Assembly: GCF_900109915.1 (NCBI RefSeq) | Contig: NZ_FOBU01000001.1 | Location: forward strand, 1,449,004 to 1,513,003 | DNA from: Luteibacter sp. UNCMF331Sha3.1 | GTDB lineage: Bacteria > Pseudomonadota > Gammaproteobacteria > Xanthomonadales > Rhodanobacteraceae | DNA length: 64,000 bases | Direction: 5' to 3' | In this document: in pieces, positions 25,857-35,770 of the stretch | Layout of the letters: each line of letters opens with the position of its first letter | Position numbering within the stretch: position 1 is the stretch's first letter | Notes under the pieces: generated by a model | The model's input: only the letters and a program-made list of their open reading frames with translations | Databases searched by the model: none | What the model was told of the DNA's origin: nothing | Program-made: the position numbers and the translations under genes

Positions 25857-28223
25857 TCAGTCAGCCTGCCCGATGACGAGCGGGCGCGCATCGGAGCGGC
25901 CCGCGTCGTCCACCACGCGCACGAGGAAACGTCCGGTGCGGTCGGGCGCCCACATCAACCCCTGTCCGCTCGGCACGCTGCCCAGAAAGGCATCGTCCAC
26001 GAACCAGTAGAGGCGATGCGCGGACGCGTCGACGGTGGCCGTGAAGGCGATCCGCTCGCTTCCCAGGCGCGACGCGCGGATCTGGTAGCTGCTGCCGCGC
26101 GTCGGCGACGTGATCCGTGGTGGCTCGCCCGCCAGCTGGCCCCCACCCTGACAATCCGGCAGGGGCGGCGGGGCACGTCGCGGCATCCCGGCCTGCGCGA
26201 ACACCCGCGCGAGATCGGACGGCCAGTACTCGTACACCTCCGTCCGTGTGCGATCGGGGTCGTACGGCGGGCACGCGGGCCTGCCGGTCGCGGTATCGAC
26301 GATCACCGGACGATGCACGTTGCTGACGCGTATGGGCGACTTGCCGGGAATGAACCAGGTGGAGCCCACTTGTGGGCACCATGCGTTGGGAAGGTCGCCG
26401 CTCGCGATACACACGGGCACGCGACGCAGGTTCGCCGGATTGCGGCGAATCGGCTCGGCGAGTCCGGGACGCTCGGCACGCAACGCATCGGCGATCCGGA
26501 AGAACAGCGGCGCAGCGGCGTCGACACCCACGAACGCCGGGTTGCCCGCGCCGTCGAAGTTGCCGATCCATACCACGAGCACATAGGGCCCGAAGCTGCC
26601 GGCCGTCCACGCGTCGCGGAAGCTCCACGACGTTCCGGTCTTCCAGTACACCGGCAGACGCGCCGGCTGCGCCGCGACGACGTCGTCCGGTCGCGGGTTC
26701 TGGCGCAGCATGTCCATCGTCATGAAGCTCGCCTCCTCGCTGAGCATGCGCGTGCCCTTCGTCTTCGGCGTGCCCGCGAGCAGGCGCAGCGGACGCAGCT
26801 CGCCGCGATCGGCCAGCATCGCGTACAAGCCCGCGAGCTCCTGCATCGTGACTTCGCCGCCGCCGAGCACCAGCGCAAGACCATAATGTTGTTCGCTCGC
26901 CATGCGCGAGATGCCCGCGTCGCGCAGGAACTGGTACAGCGAGGGGTGGGCGAGCTTCGCGGCGATCTGCACGGCCGGGATGTTCCGGCTGCGCACGAGC
27001 GCCTGCGTCGCGGTCACCGGACCGAGGAAGTGCCCATCGAAGTTCTCCGGCGTGTACGGCCCGAAGGCACTGGGTACGTCGCGCAGCACGGTTTCGGGAT
27101 GCAGGATGCCCTGGTCGAAGCCGAGCGCGTAGATGAAGGGCTTCAGCGTGGAACCCGGCGAGCGCTTGGCGAGCGTGCCGTTTACCTGCCCCTGGATGTC
27201 GCCGTCGAAGTAATCCGCGGACCCCACCATCGCCTTGACGCCCATGTCGCGCGTGTCGACGAGGATGGCCGCGGCGTTGCGGATGCCCCGATCGCCGGCG
27301 CGCGCCACGTACTGGCGCACCTGACGCTCGAGACTGTGCTGGAGCCCGAGATCCAGGGTGGTCGTCACGCGCATCTCGTCGTCGCCGTCGAGTCGCCGCG
27401 CGGCGAGTACCTGCTCGACGAAATGCGGCGCTTCGAAGGGCAGCCGCGACAGCGGGCGCAGGCGAAGCGGCAGGGCGAACAGGGGGCGGGCCTGCGCATC
27501 GTCGGGATGCCGCGCGACCCAGCGTGCGAAGAGACGGTCGCGCGCCGCCTTGAGCGCCTTGTCGATCACCGCGCTGCCGTTCGCCTCGCCCGGCAGACCG
27601 CGGGCGGGCTCCTGGGGAATGACGGCCAGCGTCAGGGCTTCGGGCAGGCTGAGGCGAGCCGGCGATTTACCGAAGTACGCGAGGCTCGCCGCGCCGACGC
27701 CTTCCACGTTACGGCCATAAGGCGCGGCGTTGAGATAGGCCTCGAGGATGTCGTGCTTGGAATACAGCAGTTCGAGCTGCACCGCGCGCAGCGCCTGGAC
27801 GACCTTGCCCGTCGGGCTGCGCGTGTCGAGACGCCACATCAGTCGCGCGAGCTGCATGGTGATCGTCGAACCGCCCTGCGGACTCGCGCGGCGCGCGTAC
27901 GTCATCCACGCGCCACGCACCAGGCCCCACACGCTGACGCCCGGGTGCCAGCGGAACCAGCGATCCTCGTGCAGCAGCACGGCATCCACCATGGCCGGCG
28001 CGACGTCCTCCAGCGGCACCCACAGCCGGTAGCGCTGGTCGCTGGCCAGCGTCAGTCGCAGCAGGTGGCCGTTCGCGTCGTAGACGGCGGTCGACGAGGG
28101 AAACGACAGGCGCAGCGCATCGTGCGGCCATAGCCGTACCGCGATGGGTACGGCGATGACCAGCAGCGCGGCGACGAGCGCGTTGTGCCATGTGATGGCG
28201 CGAAGGCGGGCGACGAAGGTCAC
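25857..28223 (-). CDS. pbpC: Penicillin-binding protein 1C
   Basis: A 788-aa bifunctional murein synthase: membrane anchor (about 12-30), GT51 glycosyltransferase with LLHEDRWFRWHPGVS near 87 and QGGSTITMQLARLMW near 117, transpeptidase with active-site SPGSTLKPF (Ser near 333) and KTGTSWSFRDAW near 540, and a C-terminal BiPBP domain (ITSPTRGSSYQI onward). The start is a GTG at 28223, 11 bp after the alpha-2-macroglobulin stop; the pbpC/macroglobulin pairing is a widespread conserved neighbourhood. Confidence 0.94.
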   Translation of the reverse strand: MTFVARLRAITWHNALVAALLVIAVPIAVRLWPHDALRLSFPSSTAVYDANGHLLRLTLASDQRYRLWVPLEDVAPAMVDAVLLHEDRWFRWHPGVSVWGLVRGAWMTYARRASPQGGSTITMQLARLMWRLDTRSPTGKVVQALRAVQLELLYSKHDILEAYLNAAPYGRNVEGVGAASLAYFGKSPARLSLPEALTLAVIPQEPARGLPGEANGSAVIDKALKAARDRLFARWVARHPDDAQARPLFALPLRLRPLSRLPFEAPHFVEQVLAARRLDGDDEMRVTTTLDLGLQHSLERQVRQYVARAGDRGIRNAAAILVDTRDMGVKAMVGSADYFDGDIQGQVNGTLAKRSPGSTLKPFIYALGFDQGILHPETVLRDVPSAFGPYTPENFDGHFLGPVTATQALVRSRNIPAVQIAAKLAHPSLYQFLRDAGISRMASEQHYGLALVLGGGEVTMQELAGLYAMLADRGELRPLRLLAGTPKTKGTRMLSEEASFMTMDMLRQNPRPDDVVAAQPARLPVYWKTGTSWSFRDAWTAGSFGPYVLVVWIGNFDGAGNPAFVGVDAAAPLFFRIADALRAERPGLAEPIRRNPANLRRVPVCIASGDLPNAWCPQVGSTWFIPGKSPIRVSNVHRPVIVDTATGRPACPPYDPDRTRTEVYEYWPSDLARVFAQAGMPRRAPPPLPDCQGGGQLAGEPPRITSPTRGSSYQIRASRLGSERIAFTATVDASAHRLYWFVDDAFLGSVPSGQGLMWAPDRTGRFLVRVVDDAGRSDARPLVIGQAD

Positions 28224-28234
28224 GACACGGTCGC

Positions 28235-31200
28235 TTAGGGCTTCCGCTCCACCGAGATCGCACCGCCGCCCGGTGCGCGCGCCTGCACGCCACGGTCGTA
28301 GAGCGACTCCGCGAAGACCGGCGGGATCGTGAACCTGCCTGCGTTCGTCGCCTTGATCCGGTACACGAATTCCTGCACGTCGCGGCTTGCGTAACCGTAG
28401 ACCACGACGCGATCCTCGCGAACGTCGGCGTACTGCGGCGTCCAGGTCGACGCCGCCGTGCCGACCGGCGAGTGCCATGTCGGCGTCTCGTCGGTCGCTT
28501 CCCCGGCTTCATCGCCCTCGTCGCCCTCGTCGCCTTCCCCGGTCGTGCCCGATACGTCGTCCTCGCTCGTGACGGCGACCTCGGCCGGCGCCGGCGGCGC
28601 GGTATCGAGCACCGGTTCGAATCCACCCGGCAACAGGTCGACGATGGCCACGTCGGGTACCCCCTCGTCGCGCGTGGAGCGAATGCGCAGGTGCACGTCG
28701 ATCTCGTCGCCGGTGTTGACGGTGTCGACCGCCTTGCCCTTCGCGTCGGTGTACGCACGCGTGATCTCGAGCCCGTCCTTGCGCGTCTCGATCGCGGGTT
28801 TCCGGTCGAAGCCCGTCTGCGAGACCGCGTACCACGCGGTGGCATCGGCATCGTCGACCATGCGCAGGCGCTGCGTGCCGGCCGCCCAACGACCGTCGAC
28901 AAGCGCGCCGCGTGGCGCGCCGATCGGCGTGACCTTGCCGTCCGCCGCCACCGCGCCGATCGACAGCCGGGCAACGTCGCCGCCCGCGTCCTTCGCCCAC
29001 GCGTCGAGCGCCAGAATGATCATGCCCGACGACAAGGTGTTGTAGTGCCCCTTCCCCAACGGACGCACGAGGTTCTCGATCGTCTCCGGCGGCAGGGCCT
29101 TCGCCTGCTCGGGGAAATGCTTCGAGAGCAGGTACAGCACCGTGGCGTCGCGGATCGGCGCGTCGTAATACTCCGCATACGCGTACGTTTCGTCGGCGGG
29201 CTTCCTGCCGAGCAGCTTGCGCGGCGCCGCCATCAGGTCGGCCGCGAGACGGTCCTGGTGCAGCATCTGGTACGAGGCCGCGAGCCATGCCGCGGCGAGG
29301 TCGCCCTTCCATTCCTTCGGATGCACTTCCTGCAGGCGACGCTGCACCGATGCGAGATCGTTGGTGGTGACGTTGCCCTGGCGCGTCAACAGGTAGATCG
29401 CATACGCGCGCTGGCGCATCGCGGCCAGCGAATCGTCCGTGTCGTCGGACGCGATCTGGCGCAGCGCGTTGTCCGCGGAGGCGAGCAGGTCGCCGGGCAC
29501 GGCGACGCCACGGTCGGCCGCCTCCACCAGATAGTGCACGGCGTAGTCGGTCGCGAACGCGTGCGTATCGGGCGTGGCGGTCCAGAGGCCGAAACCACCC
29601 TGCCCGTTCTGTCGCGCGCGCAGCGTGTCGAGCAACGCGGCCACCGGATCGGCCGGCGCGACATCTCCATCCAGCATCCGCGCGGGCTTTACGTCGCCGA
29701 ACTCCGGCCGCTTGCCGAGCACGAGGGCGGGCATCGCCGCACTGATCACCTGCTCCGTGCAGTAGTGCGGGAAGTCCACGAGGTAGGCCGCCAATCCGCG
29801 CGCCAGCACCAGCGGCACCGTGGACAGGGCCGCGTCGCGGCGCGCGTATTCGTCGTGCATGTCGCGCAGGCCCGTCACGTCGTCCCGTCCGTGCGCGTCC
29901 ACGCGCCCGAAGACGAGGTCGGTCCGCAGCGGCGAGGCGGGACGCACGGAGAGATCGACGGCCTGCTTCGCCGACTTGCCGTTATAGCCGGCGGTGAAGG
30001 TCATGTTGCCGGAGCCGAGACGGTCCGTCGCCCGAACGCGGAAGATGGCGACGCCTTCGCGCATCTCGCCGAGCGTCAGCGTGCGCGACGCGTCGCCCAC
30101 GACCTGCAGCTGCGGGCCGACCCGGAGCGCGACGGCGACGGGGACATCCTTGCCGCCGAGCCCGGTCAGGTTGTTGGCCACGCCAACGCTGATCTCGGCC
30201 TCGTCCCCAGGCGCGAGCGTGGTCGGCACGTTCGGCGACAGTACGAAGTCGCCGCGCACCGTGGTGGCGCCTTCGAAGATGCCGATCTTCTCCGGCGACA
30301 CGCTGACGGCCATGACGCGCAGCTTGCCGTTGAAGTAATCCGGCACGGTATAGGTGAGGTCGCGCGATCCGTCGACGTCGACGATTCCCGACCAGTACGC
30401 CACGGGCTTGTCGCGTTTGCGGCGGAATGGGTTGAGCTGACGCCCTACCGCGCCGTCCGCGTCGCCGCCCGGTGCGGCCATCGCCATGAGCTTGCCGAAG
30501 TCGGGGATGATCAGGTCGAGGATCTGCGACGTCGAGACCTCCAGCATGCGCTTGCGGAAGAAGTACTGGAGCGGATCGCCCAGCTTGTAGCGGGCGACTT
30601 GCAGGATGCCCTCGTCGACCGCGAACACCACGGCGCGCGTGGGTACCGGCGATGTCACATGGAAGGTCACGGTGTCGCCGGGCTTGACCAGGGCAGGCGA
30701 TGCCACGGCGATGCCGTTGCGACGCGCATCCATGTTCACCGAGAACGGCACCACGCCGAACGACAGCGGGCTCATGAAGATCTCGTCCGACGACGGGTCG
30801 CGCACGTACTGCACGTTGACGTAACCGTTGCCTTCGAAATCCGCCGGCACCGTGATGTGCTGCACCGAACTGGTCGAGTCGGCGTGGAACCACGCGTGCG
30901 CGTACACGCGGTCGCGCTCGATGGTGATGAGGCCGCTGCCCGCATAGGGTGCGCGGATGGCGATGTCCACCGCCTCGCCCTGCACGTAGTCCTTCTTCGA
31001 CAGCGTGAGCTGAAGTTCGGCGTTGCGTTCGAGCGAGCGCGACACGTTACCCTCGCCCGCCACGGACCAGGCGACCCGGTTCACTTCCTTGCCATCGGCG
31101 TTCTTCACGACCAGCGCGAAGTTGCCCGGCTTGTCCGTCGGCAGCGTCACGTCGATGCCGGCGGCGGGAATCGACAACGGCGTTTCCGAGACCGTCGTCT

Positions 31201-34200
31201 CGCGCGCTTTCGACTCGTACTTGAACACGCCCGAGTCCTGCTTCGTCAGCACGGACACGTAGCGCGTCTCGACGATGGCCTGCTTCAGGCCGCCGAGCGG
31301 GATGCGCTTCGCTGCCGGATCGATGGCGACGAGGTTGACCGAGCGCTTCGCGTCGCGGCTCACGTAGTCGAGATTGTCGACGGACTTGTAGCCCACGAGC
31401 CAGTCGTTCGACGAGACCATCCCCTGCGTGGCCGCCGCGACGCTCCGGCCGCCTTCGGCCTCGTACGCCTTGGCGAGGAAGTAGAGCTGGTAGGTGGCAT
31501 CGGCGTAGCGCGACAGGTCGAGCGCGAACTCCGCGTGGCCCTTGTCGTCGGTCTTCGCATCCGCGAGCTTTTCTTCGAAGCCTTCCTTCGCGCGGCGGAT
31601 GTCGTAGAAGTGATAGTCCTTGTAGCTCGGAAACGACGGGAACGCGGGCCGCAACACGAGCGAGCCTTCCACGCGGCGATCCGCCGCGGGTGTGCCGAAC
31701 AGGTTCTGGACGTCGACCAGCGCCTTCAGCTGCGCTGGCTTCACCCAGCCTTCCGCCACGGCCGACGAGAGCTTCGCGGAGACCTTCATGCGGTCCGGCT
31801 GGAACTCCTTGACCTGCACGGTCGTGCTGCCGATCTGCGAATACGGCTTGCCGTCCTTCGCGATGTACAGGTTCACCGTCCAGTTACCCGTCGGCGACGT
31901 CTCGGCCGTCGTGTGTTCGAGCTCGGCAAAACCCGCGGGGTCCATCGACACGGCCTGCTGCCGCACCGTCGTGCCACGCGGGTCGACGACCTCGGCGATC
32001 AGCGGCATGCCGGCCACGCTGCGCGTCCAGCTGTTGGCGCGCACGATCATGCCGATATGGAAGAGATCGCCGGGGCGATAGATCCCGCGGTCGGAGAACA
32101 GGTAGCCCGACAGCTGGCCCTGGCTATGCGCGTTCGGCTCGCCACCGATGTCGAACCGCGAAAAATCGAGCGAGCGGTCGTACGAGGTGACCGGCAGGAA
32201 CGAGAGATCCTCGCCCTGTCGCACCACGTACATCGCCGGCGCTTTTTCCTGTGTGAAACCCTTGAGGTTCGCGAAGTGCGCGAGGCCGTCGGCGCCGGTG
32301 GTCTGCGTGAGCAGCGTGCTGCCGTTCTTCGCGATCACCGCCACGGAGGCGCCGCCGACCGGCGAACCGCTGCGAATGGACTGCACGAAGATGTCCTGGC
32401 TGCCGTCGAGCGATTTCTTCGCGATCACGCCGAGATCGGTGATCACGACGAGGCGCTCGTCGCGCGGCCAGTCGTATGGCGCGCTGTCGTTGTCGTCGTC
32501 CCGCGCGGCGTCGGCCGCGGCGGCGTCGGGGTCGCTTCCGGCCTCGCGGGCGGCCGCTTCGCGAGCGGCCTTCTCACGGCGTTCGCGAGCGTCCTGTTCC
32601 GCCTTGGCGTCGTATCCGGAAAGCTTGAGCAGGAATACGCCGCGCTTGCCGGCCGCCAGGTACTGGCCGAGGTCGAATCCTTCGTAATGCGCCTTCCCCG
32701 GGCCCTCGTCGGGGAACGAGACCTTCTTCACGAAGCGGTCCACGATGTGGTCCTGGGTGAACCCGTACATTTCCGGTTTCGAGTAGCTGCCCGAATTGAG
32801 CGAGACGAGGTGCTGCAGCTGGTCGGGCAACACGCGGCCGATCTCCATGCGCATGCCGGGCATGTTGCGCGAGACCACGGACAGGCGCCGGTCACCGGTG
32901 AGCGACAGCAGCGAACCGTCGGCCATGAAGCGGAGGAGGCGCGGGTAGTCGGGCACGGTGAGCAGGTCGGTGCGCGGCCTGGGCATCACGTAGCCACCGA
33001 AAGAGGTCATCCCCTTGTCGATCCGCACGTAGATCCGCTGACCCGGCTGCGCGTGGTAGCGGAAGCTCTGCGATTCGGACCAGTCGTTCTCCGTCGGCAC
33101 GACCTCGGGCTTCAGCGGCGTGAATCCGCGCAGGTCGGCCTCGCCGATGCTGCTCATCGCGTAGTGCTTGTCGTCGTCCAGCGGCAGCGCCCACACGTGC
33201 AGCTTCTTCGCCAGCTCGGCATCGCTGACCGGGCCGCCGAACTGCATCACCACGACCTGCTCGGGCTCGAACCGTTCGTTGTCCACCAGCGTGGCCGTGA
33301 CGTCGTCGACCTTCAGGCTGTAGAGCCCCGGTACCCGCACCGACGTCTCCACCGGCTTTTCGGTGCCGTCGCCGCCGCGACTGCTGCGCACGCCGTCGTC
33401 GAGACGCAGGCCGACCGAGCCGTCGTCCCGCGGCAACTGCAGCGGCTGGGAATGTATGAACGCGTTCAGGCGGTGCTCGTCGTACGTCACCGTGTATTTC
33501 AGCGCGTCGCCGCGCTTCTCGTTGCCGTTGCGTAGTTCGAGCGCGATGCGCTTCTCCAGCTGGGCCGCGTCGACCGGGTAGTTGAAGCCGAGCTGGACGA
33601 TGGTCTTCTTGCGCGTCGGGTCCTGCGGATCCTGATAGAACTCGCCATTGACCACGCGTGCCGTGAACGGCGCGGTGGCGAAGGTGAGGTGGTCGTCCGC
33701 CAGAAGCGCCTGCGGCGCGAACACCTTCGCCTTGTCGAACCGCACGTCGACCTTGCGGCCGACCGGCCAGTCGCCGGCGGGCGTGAAGCGGAGCACGCGG
33801 TCGTTTTCCCATGCCCACTGGCCCGGCAGCTTCGGGTCCATCGCGATACCGTCGGTGACCGGTTTACCCAGCGACTCCAGCTTCGCCGCGGAGCCGGAGA
33901 ACGTCACCGTCAACGGGCGGATCACCGCCGGGACGTGGTCGTAGTCCGTCACGGCGGGCGCGGCCACCTCGAAGGTGATCCGGTTCGGTTCGGCCGGCCG
34001 CGGACGGTTCTGCCACCAGTGCCATCCGAACCACCCAGCCGCGACGAGGGCGATCGCGGCGGCGAACGTGCCGGCGAACTTCAGTGGGTGGGCACGGGCG
34101 ACGCGACCGGTCGCCGGCATCCATGCCGGCGCGGACCACGCCATGTTCCCGAACAGGGGCCGCAGCACCCGGCCAAGCACATGGAAAAGGCCGCGCACGA

Positions 34201-34240
34201 GGCGCAGGGGCAGCAGTGCGAGGAAGCGAAGCAGATCCAT
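28235..34240 (-). CDS. yfhM: Bacterial alpha-2-macroglobulin (type 1)
   Basis: A protein of about 2000 aa. Here the N-terminus is a membrane helix (FAGTFAAAIALVAAGWFGWHWW, about 55-76) rather than the lipoprotein signal of E. coli YfhM. Successive MG domains follow, with MG10/complement-like helices late in the protein. The thioester site is intact as CTEQ in FPHYCTEQVISAAM (codons near 29750-29762). It traps invading proteases in the periplasm, probably backing PbpC-mediated repair. The start at 34240 (MDLLRFLALL) or 34255 is likely; a TTG at 34303 is less so. An acidic low-complexity stretch lies near 1930. Confidence 0.93.
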   Translation of the reverse strand: MDLLRFLALLPLRLVRGLFHVLGRVLRPLFGNMAWSAPAWMPATGRVARAHPLKFAGTFAAAIALVAAGWFGWHWWQNRPRPAEPNRITFEVAAPAVTDYDHVPAVIRPLTVTFSGSAAKLESLGKPVTDGIAMDPKLPGQWAWENDRVLRFTPAGDWPVGRKVDVRFDKAKVFAPQALLADDHLTFATAPFTARVVNGEFYQDPQDPTRKKTIVQLGFNYPVDAAQLEKRIALELRNGNEKRGDALKYTVTYDEHRLNAFIHSQPLQLPRDDGSVGLRLDDGVRSSRGGDGTEKPVETSVRVPGLYSLKVDDVTATLVDNERFEPEQVVVMQFGGPVSDAELAKKLHVWALPLDDDKHYAMSSIGEADLRGFTPLKPEVVPTENDWSESQSFRYHAQPGQRIYVRIDKGMTSFGGYVMPRPRTDLLTVPDYPRLLRFMADGSLLSLTGDRRLSVVSRNMPGMRMEIGRVLPDQLQHLVSLNSGSYSKPEMYGFTQDHIVDRFVKKVSFPDEGPGKAHYEGFDLGQYLAAGKRGVFLLKLSGYDAKAEQDARERREKAAREAAAREAGSDPDAAAADAARDDDNDSAPYDWPRDERLVVITDLGVIAKKSLDGSQDIFVQSIRSGSPVGGASVAVIAKNGSTLLTQTTGADGLAHFANLKGFTQEKAPAMYVVRQGEDLSFLPVTSYDRSLDFSRFDIGGEPNAHSQGQLSGYLFSDRGIYRPGDLFHIGMIVRANSWTRSVAGMPLIAEVVDPRGTTVRQQAVSMDPAGFAELEHTTAETSPTGNWTVNLYIAKDGKPYSQIGSTTVQVKEFQPDRMKVSAKLSSAVAEGWVKPAQLKALVDVQNLFGTPAADRRVEGSLVLRPAFPSFPSYKDYHFYDIRRAKEGFEEKLADAKTDDKGHAEFALDLSRYADATYQLYFLAKAYEAEGGRSVAAATQGMVSSNDWLVGYKSVDNLDYVSRDAKRSVNLVAIDPAAKRIPLGGLKQAIVETRYVSVLTKQDSGVFKYESKARETTVSETPLSIPAAGIDVTLPTDKPGNFALVVKNADGKEVNRVAWSVAGEGNVSRSLERNAELQLTLSKKDYVQGEAVDIAIRAPYAGSGLITIERDRVYAHAWFHADSTSSVQHITVPADFEGNGYVNVQYVRDPSSDEIFMSPLSFGVVPFSVNMDARRNGIAVASPALVKPGDTVTFHVTSPVPTRAVVFAVDEGILQVARYKLGDPLQYFFRKRMLEVSTSQILDLIIPDFGKLMAMAAPGGDADGAVGRQLNPFRRKRDKPVAYWSGIVDVDGSRDLTYTVPDYFNGKLRVMAVSVSPEKIGIFEGATTVRGDFVLSPNVPTTLAPGDEAEISVGVANNLTGLGGKDVPVAVALRVGPQLQVVGDASRTLTLGEMREGVAIFRVRATDRLGSGNMTFTAGYNGKSAKQAVDLSVRPASPLRTDLVFGRVDAHGRDDVTGLRDMHDEYARRDAALSTVPLVLARGLAAYLVDFPHYCTEQVISAAMPALVLGKRPEFGDVKPARMLDGDVAPADPVAALLDTLRARQNGQGGFGLWTATPDTHAFATDYAVHYLVEAADRGVAVPGDLLASADNALRQIASDDTDDSLAAMRQRAYAIYLLTRQGNVTTNDLASVQRRLQEVHPKEWKGDLAAAWLAASYQMLHQDRLAADLMAAPRKLLGRKPADETYAYAEYYDAPIRDATVLYLLSKHFPEQAKALPPETIENLVRPLGKGHYNTLSSGMIILALDAWAKDAGGDVARLSIGAVAADGKVTPIGAPRGALVDGRWAAGTQRLRMVDDADATAWYAVSQTGFDRKPAIETRKDGLEITRAYTDAKGKAVDTVNTGDEIDVHLRIRSTRDEGVPDVAIVDLLPGGFEPVLDTAPPAPAEVAVTSEDDVSGTTGEGDEGDEGDEAGEATDETPTWHSPVGTAASTWTPQYADVREDRVVVYGYASRDVQEFVYRIKATNAGRFTIPPVFAESLYDRGVQARAPGGGAISVERKP

Positions 34241-34545
34241 ATGTCCGGAGTCCATTGCGTGAAAGACGGCGCCAGCGCCATGCCACGGATACGTGAACGC
34301 CAACCCACCGCGTGAGCGGCGAGCCGAACGTCATTGCGTATCCCCATGCCCATCGTGCGCGTGGTTCGGGCCACGGCGACGACCGGATTCTGGCATATCG
34401 CGGCAAGGCTCCGGTCCGTTTTCTGCCCAATGCGCAATGGAACAAATCTCAAATTCGCGTCGGATCGTCCGCCGCGTGATCTGGCTCACGGCGGTTGCGT
34501 AACGTCGTGTAACGCGCGGGCTTATTCCTTTATCTTCGCCCGACG
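34241..34545. other. Intergenic region between macroglobulin and HWE kinase genes
   Basis: About 300 bp holding divergent 5' regions. Near 34490-34535 GTAACG occurs twice (TGCGTAACGTCGTGTAACG), followed by TTATTCCTTTATC just before the kinase ATG. No convincing promoter or small gene is seen. Confidence 0.4.
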
Positions 34546-35193
34546 ATGAGAAACGACGCGACCCGATCCCCGGACGATGTGGCGGTACTGCGCGACACGG
34601 CGCGCGCGCAGCGCGTGGTGATCGACGACCTCAACCACCGGATGAAGAACCTGCTGATGGTGGTGCAGGCCATGGCGATCCAGAGCTTCCGCGACGACCG
34701 CCCGCTGGCCTGTTCGCTGGCGGCGTTCGGCACGCGCCTTCGCGCCCTCGCGCGCGCCCACGACCTGCTGCTCTGCCGGCCCTCCGGCCACATGGCGCTG
34801 GAGGCGGTCGTCGCCGGTGCCGTGGCGCCGCACGATCCGGACCATGAGCGGGTCAGCTTCGGCGGCCCAGGCCTCGTGGTCGACCCCGAGACGGCCGTTT
34901 CGGTCACGATGGCGGTGCACGAGCTGCTGACCAACGCCACCAAGTACGGCGCCCTCTCCGTACCGGACGGCACCATCGCCATCGAGTGGTCGTTCGACCC
35001 CGCGCGCGTGCGGGGCGAAGCGCGTATCGAATGGAAGGAGCGCGGGGGCCCGCTCGTGTCCATGCCCGCCCGTCGTGGCTTTGGCACGTGCTTCATCGAG
35101 AAGGTCGCCGGGCGTCCCGCCGGCATGCCGGCGATCCGCTTCGAGCCCGACGGCGTGCGGGCGATCTTCGATGCGCCGGCGAGCGCGGTCTGA
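34546..35193 (+). CDS. HWE-type histidine kinase without sensor domain
   Basis: A 215-aa protein consisting only of a kinase core. The H-box VIDDLNHRMKNLLMVVQAMA (His near 29) and the ATP-binding half with VTMAVHELLTNATKYGALS near 123 and RRGFGTCFIEKVA near 182 are typical of HWE/HisKA_2 kinases, often linked to general stress response or light signalling. There is no PAS, GAF or membrane part, and no response regulator beside it, so its input must come from elsewhere. Confidence 0.85.
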   Translation: MRNDATRSPDDVAVLRDTARAQRVVIDDLNHRMKNLLMVVQAMAIQSFRDDRPLACSLAAFGTRLRALARAHDLLLCRPSGHMALEAVVAGAVAPHDPDHERVSFGGPGLVVDPETAVSVTMAVHELLTNATKYGALSVPDGTIAIEWSFDPARVRGEARIEWKERGGPLVSMPARRGFGTCFIEKVAGRPAGMPAIRFEPDGVRAIFDAPASAV

Positions 35194-35239
35194 GCCCGAC
35201 ACGGCCCGCTGGCCGGGTTGAAAAAATGTCGGTCGCCCT

Positions 35240-35266
35240 TGTCGATCCGGGCGGGGCACAATCGAC
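35240..35266 (+). promoter_or_regulatory. ECF42-type promoter before the DGPF genes
   Basis: TGTCGA (35240-35245), 17 bp, then CGAC (35263-35266), about 50 bp before the first YCII gene. From memory of published ECF42 work, the group recognises TGTCGA at -35 and CGA(C/T)C-like at -10. An ECF42 sigma gene ends this cluster, so the match fits. No computed score. Confidence 0.6.
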
Positions 35267-35316
35267 GTCTCCTTGAAACGCCGGGATTCGCTCCGGCCAG
35301 CCGAGGAGTGCGTGCG

Positions 35317-35748
35317 ATGCGATTCATGGCGATTCTCCGGGCGACGAGCGCGTCCGAGGCAGGCGAGATGCCGAGCGAGGCGACGATCACGGCCATGGGC
35401 AATTACAACGAATCACTGGTCCGCGCCGGCGTGCTGCTGGCGGCGGAAGGCCTCCACCCTAGCCGGGAGGGCGCCCGCATCCGGTTTTCCGGCGACACCC
35501 GCGAGGTGATCGACGGACCCTTCGCCGACCCGCGCGACCTCGTCGCCGGCTTCTGGCTGATCCAGGTCCGCTCGCTCGACGAAGCCATCGAATGGGTCAA
35601 GCGCGCCCCGAACCCTTTCGAGGATGGCACCTCCGAAATCGAGATCCGCCGTATCTTCGACGCCGAGGACTTCGGCTCCGAATTCACGGCCGAGGCCCGC
35701 GCGCAGGAAGAACGCCTGCGCCGCGAGGTCGCGGCCCGCCCCCTTTGA
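35317..35748 (+). CDS. YCII/DGPF-domain protein
   Basis: A 143-aa protein with one YCII-related domain: MRFMAILRATSASEAGEM at the start and the eponymous DGPF in EVIDGPFADPRDLVAGFWLI near 65. Proteins with this DGPF motif are the standard partners and targets of ECF42 sigma factors; catalytic function is unproven. A C-terminal charged helix extends the domain. The ribosome binding site GAGGAG lies 8 bp before the ATG. First of four genes read in one direction. Confidence 0.88.
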   Translation: MRFMAILRATSASEAGEMPSEATITAMGNYNESLVRAGVLLAAEGLHPSREGARIRFSGDTREVIDGPFADPRDLVAGFWLIQVRSLDEAIEWVKRAPNPFEDGTSEIEIRRIFDAEDFGSEFTAEARAQEERLRREVAARPL

Positions 35749-35770
35749 CCACCGACACAAGGAAATCGTC

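Noticed and set aside
28501-28550. Repeated GTCGCCCTC-type triplets near the end of the macroglobulin gene
   Set aside because: This is a low-complexity acidic coding stretch (Gly-Asp-Glu repeats) inside the gene, not a separate repeat element.
28472-33535. 1687-codon open frame on the plus strand opposite the macroglobulin gene
   Set aside because: It is an antisense shadow caused by high GC; composition is Arg/His/Val-rich with no domain, while the minus-strand gene is clearly coding.
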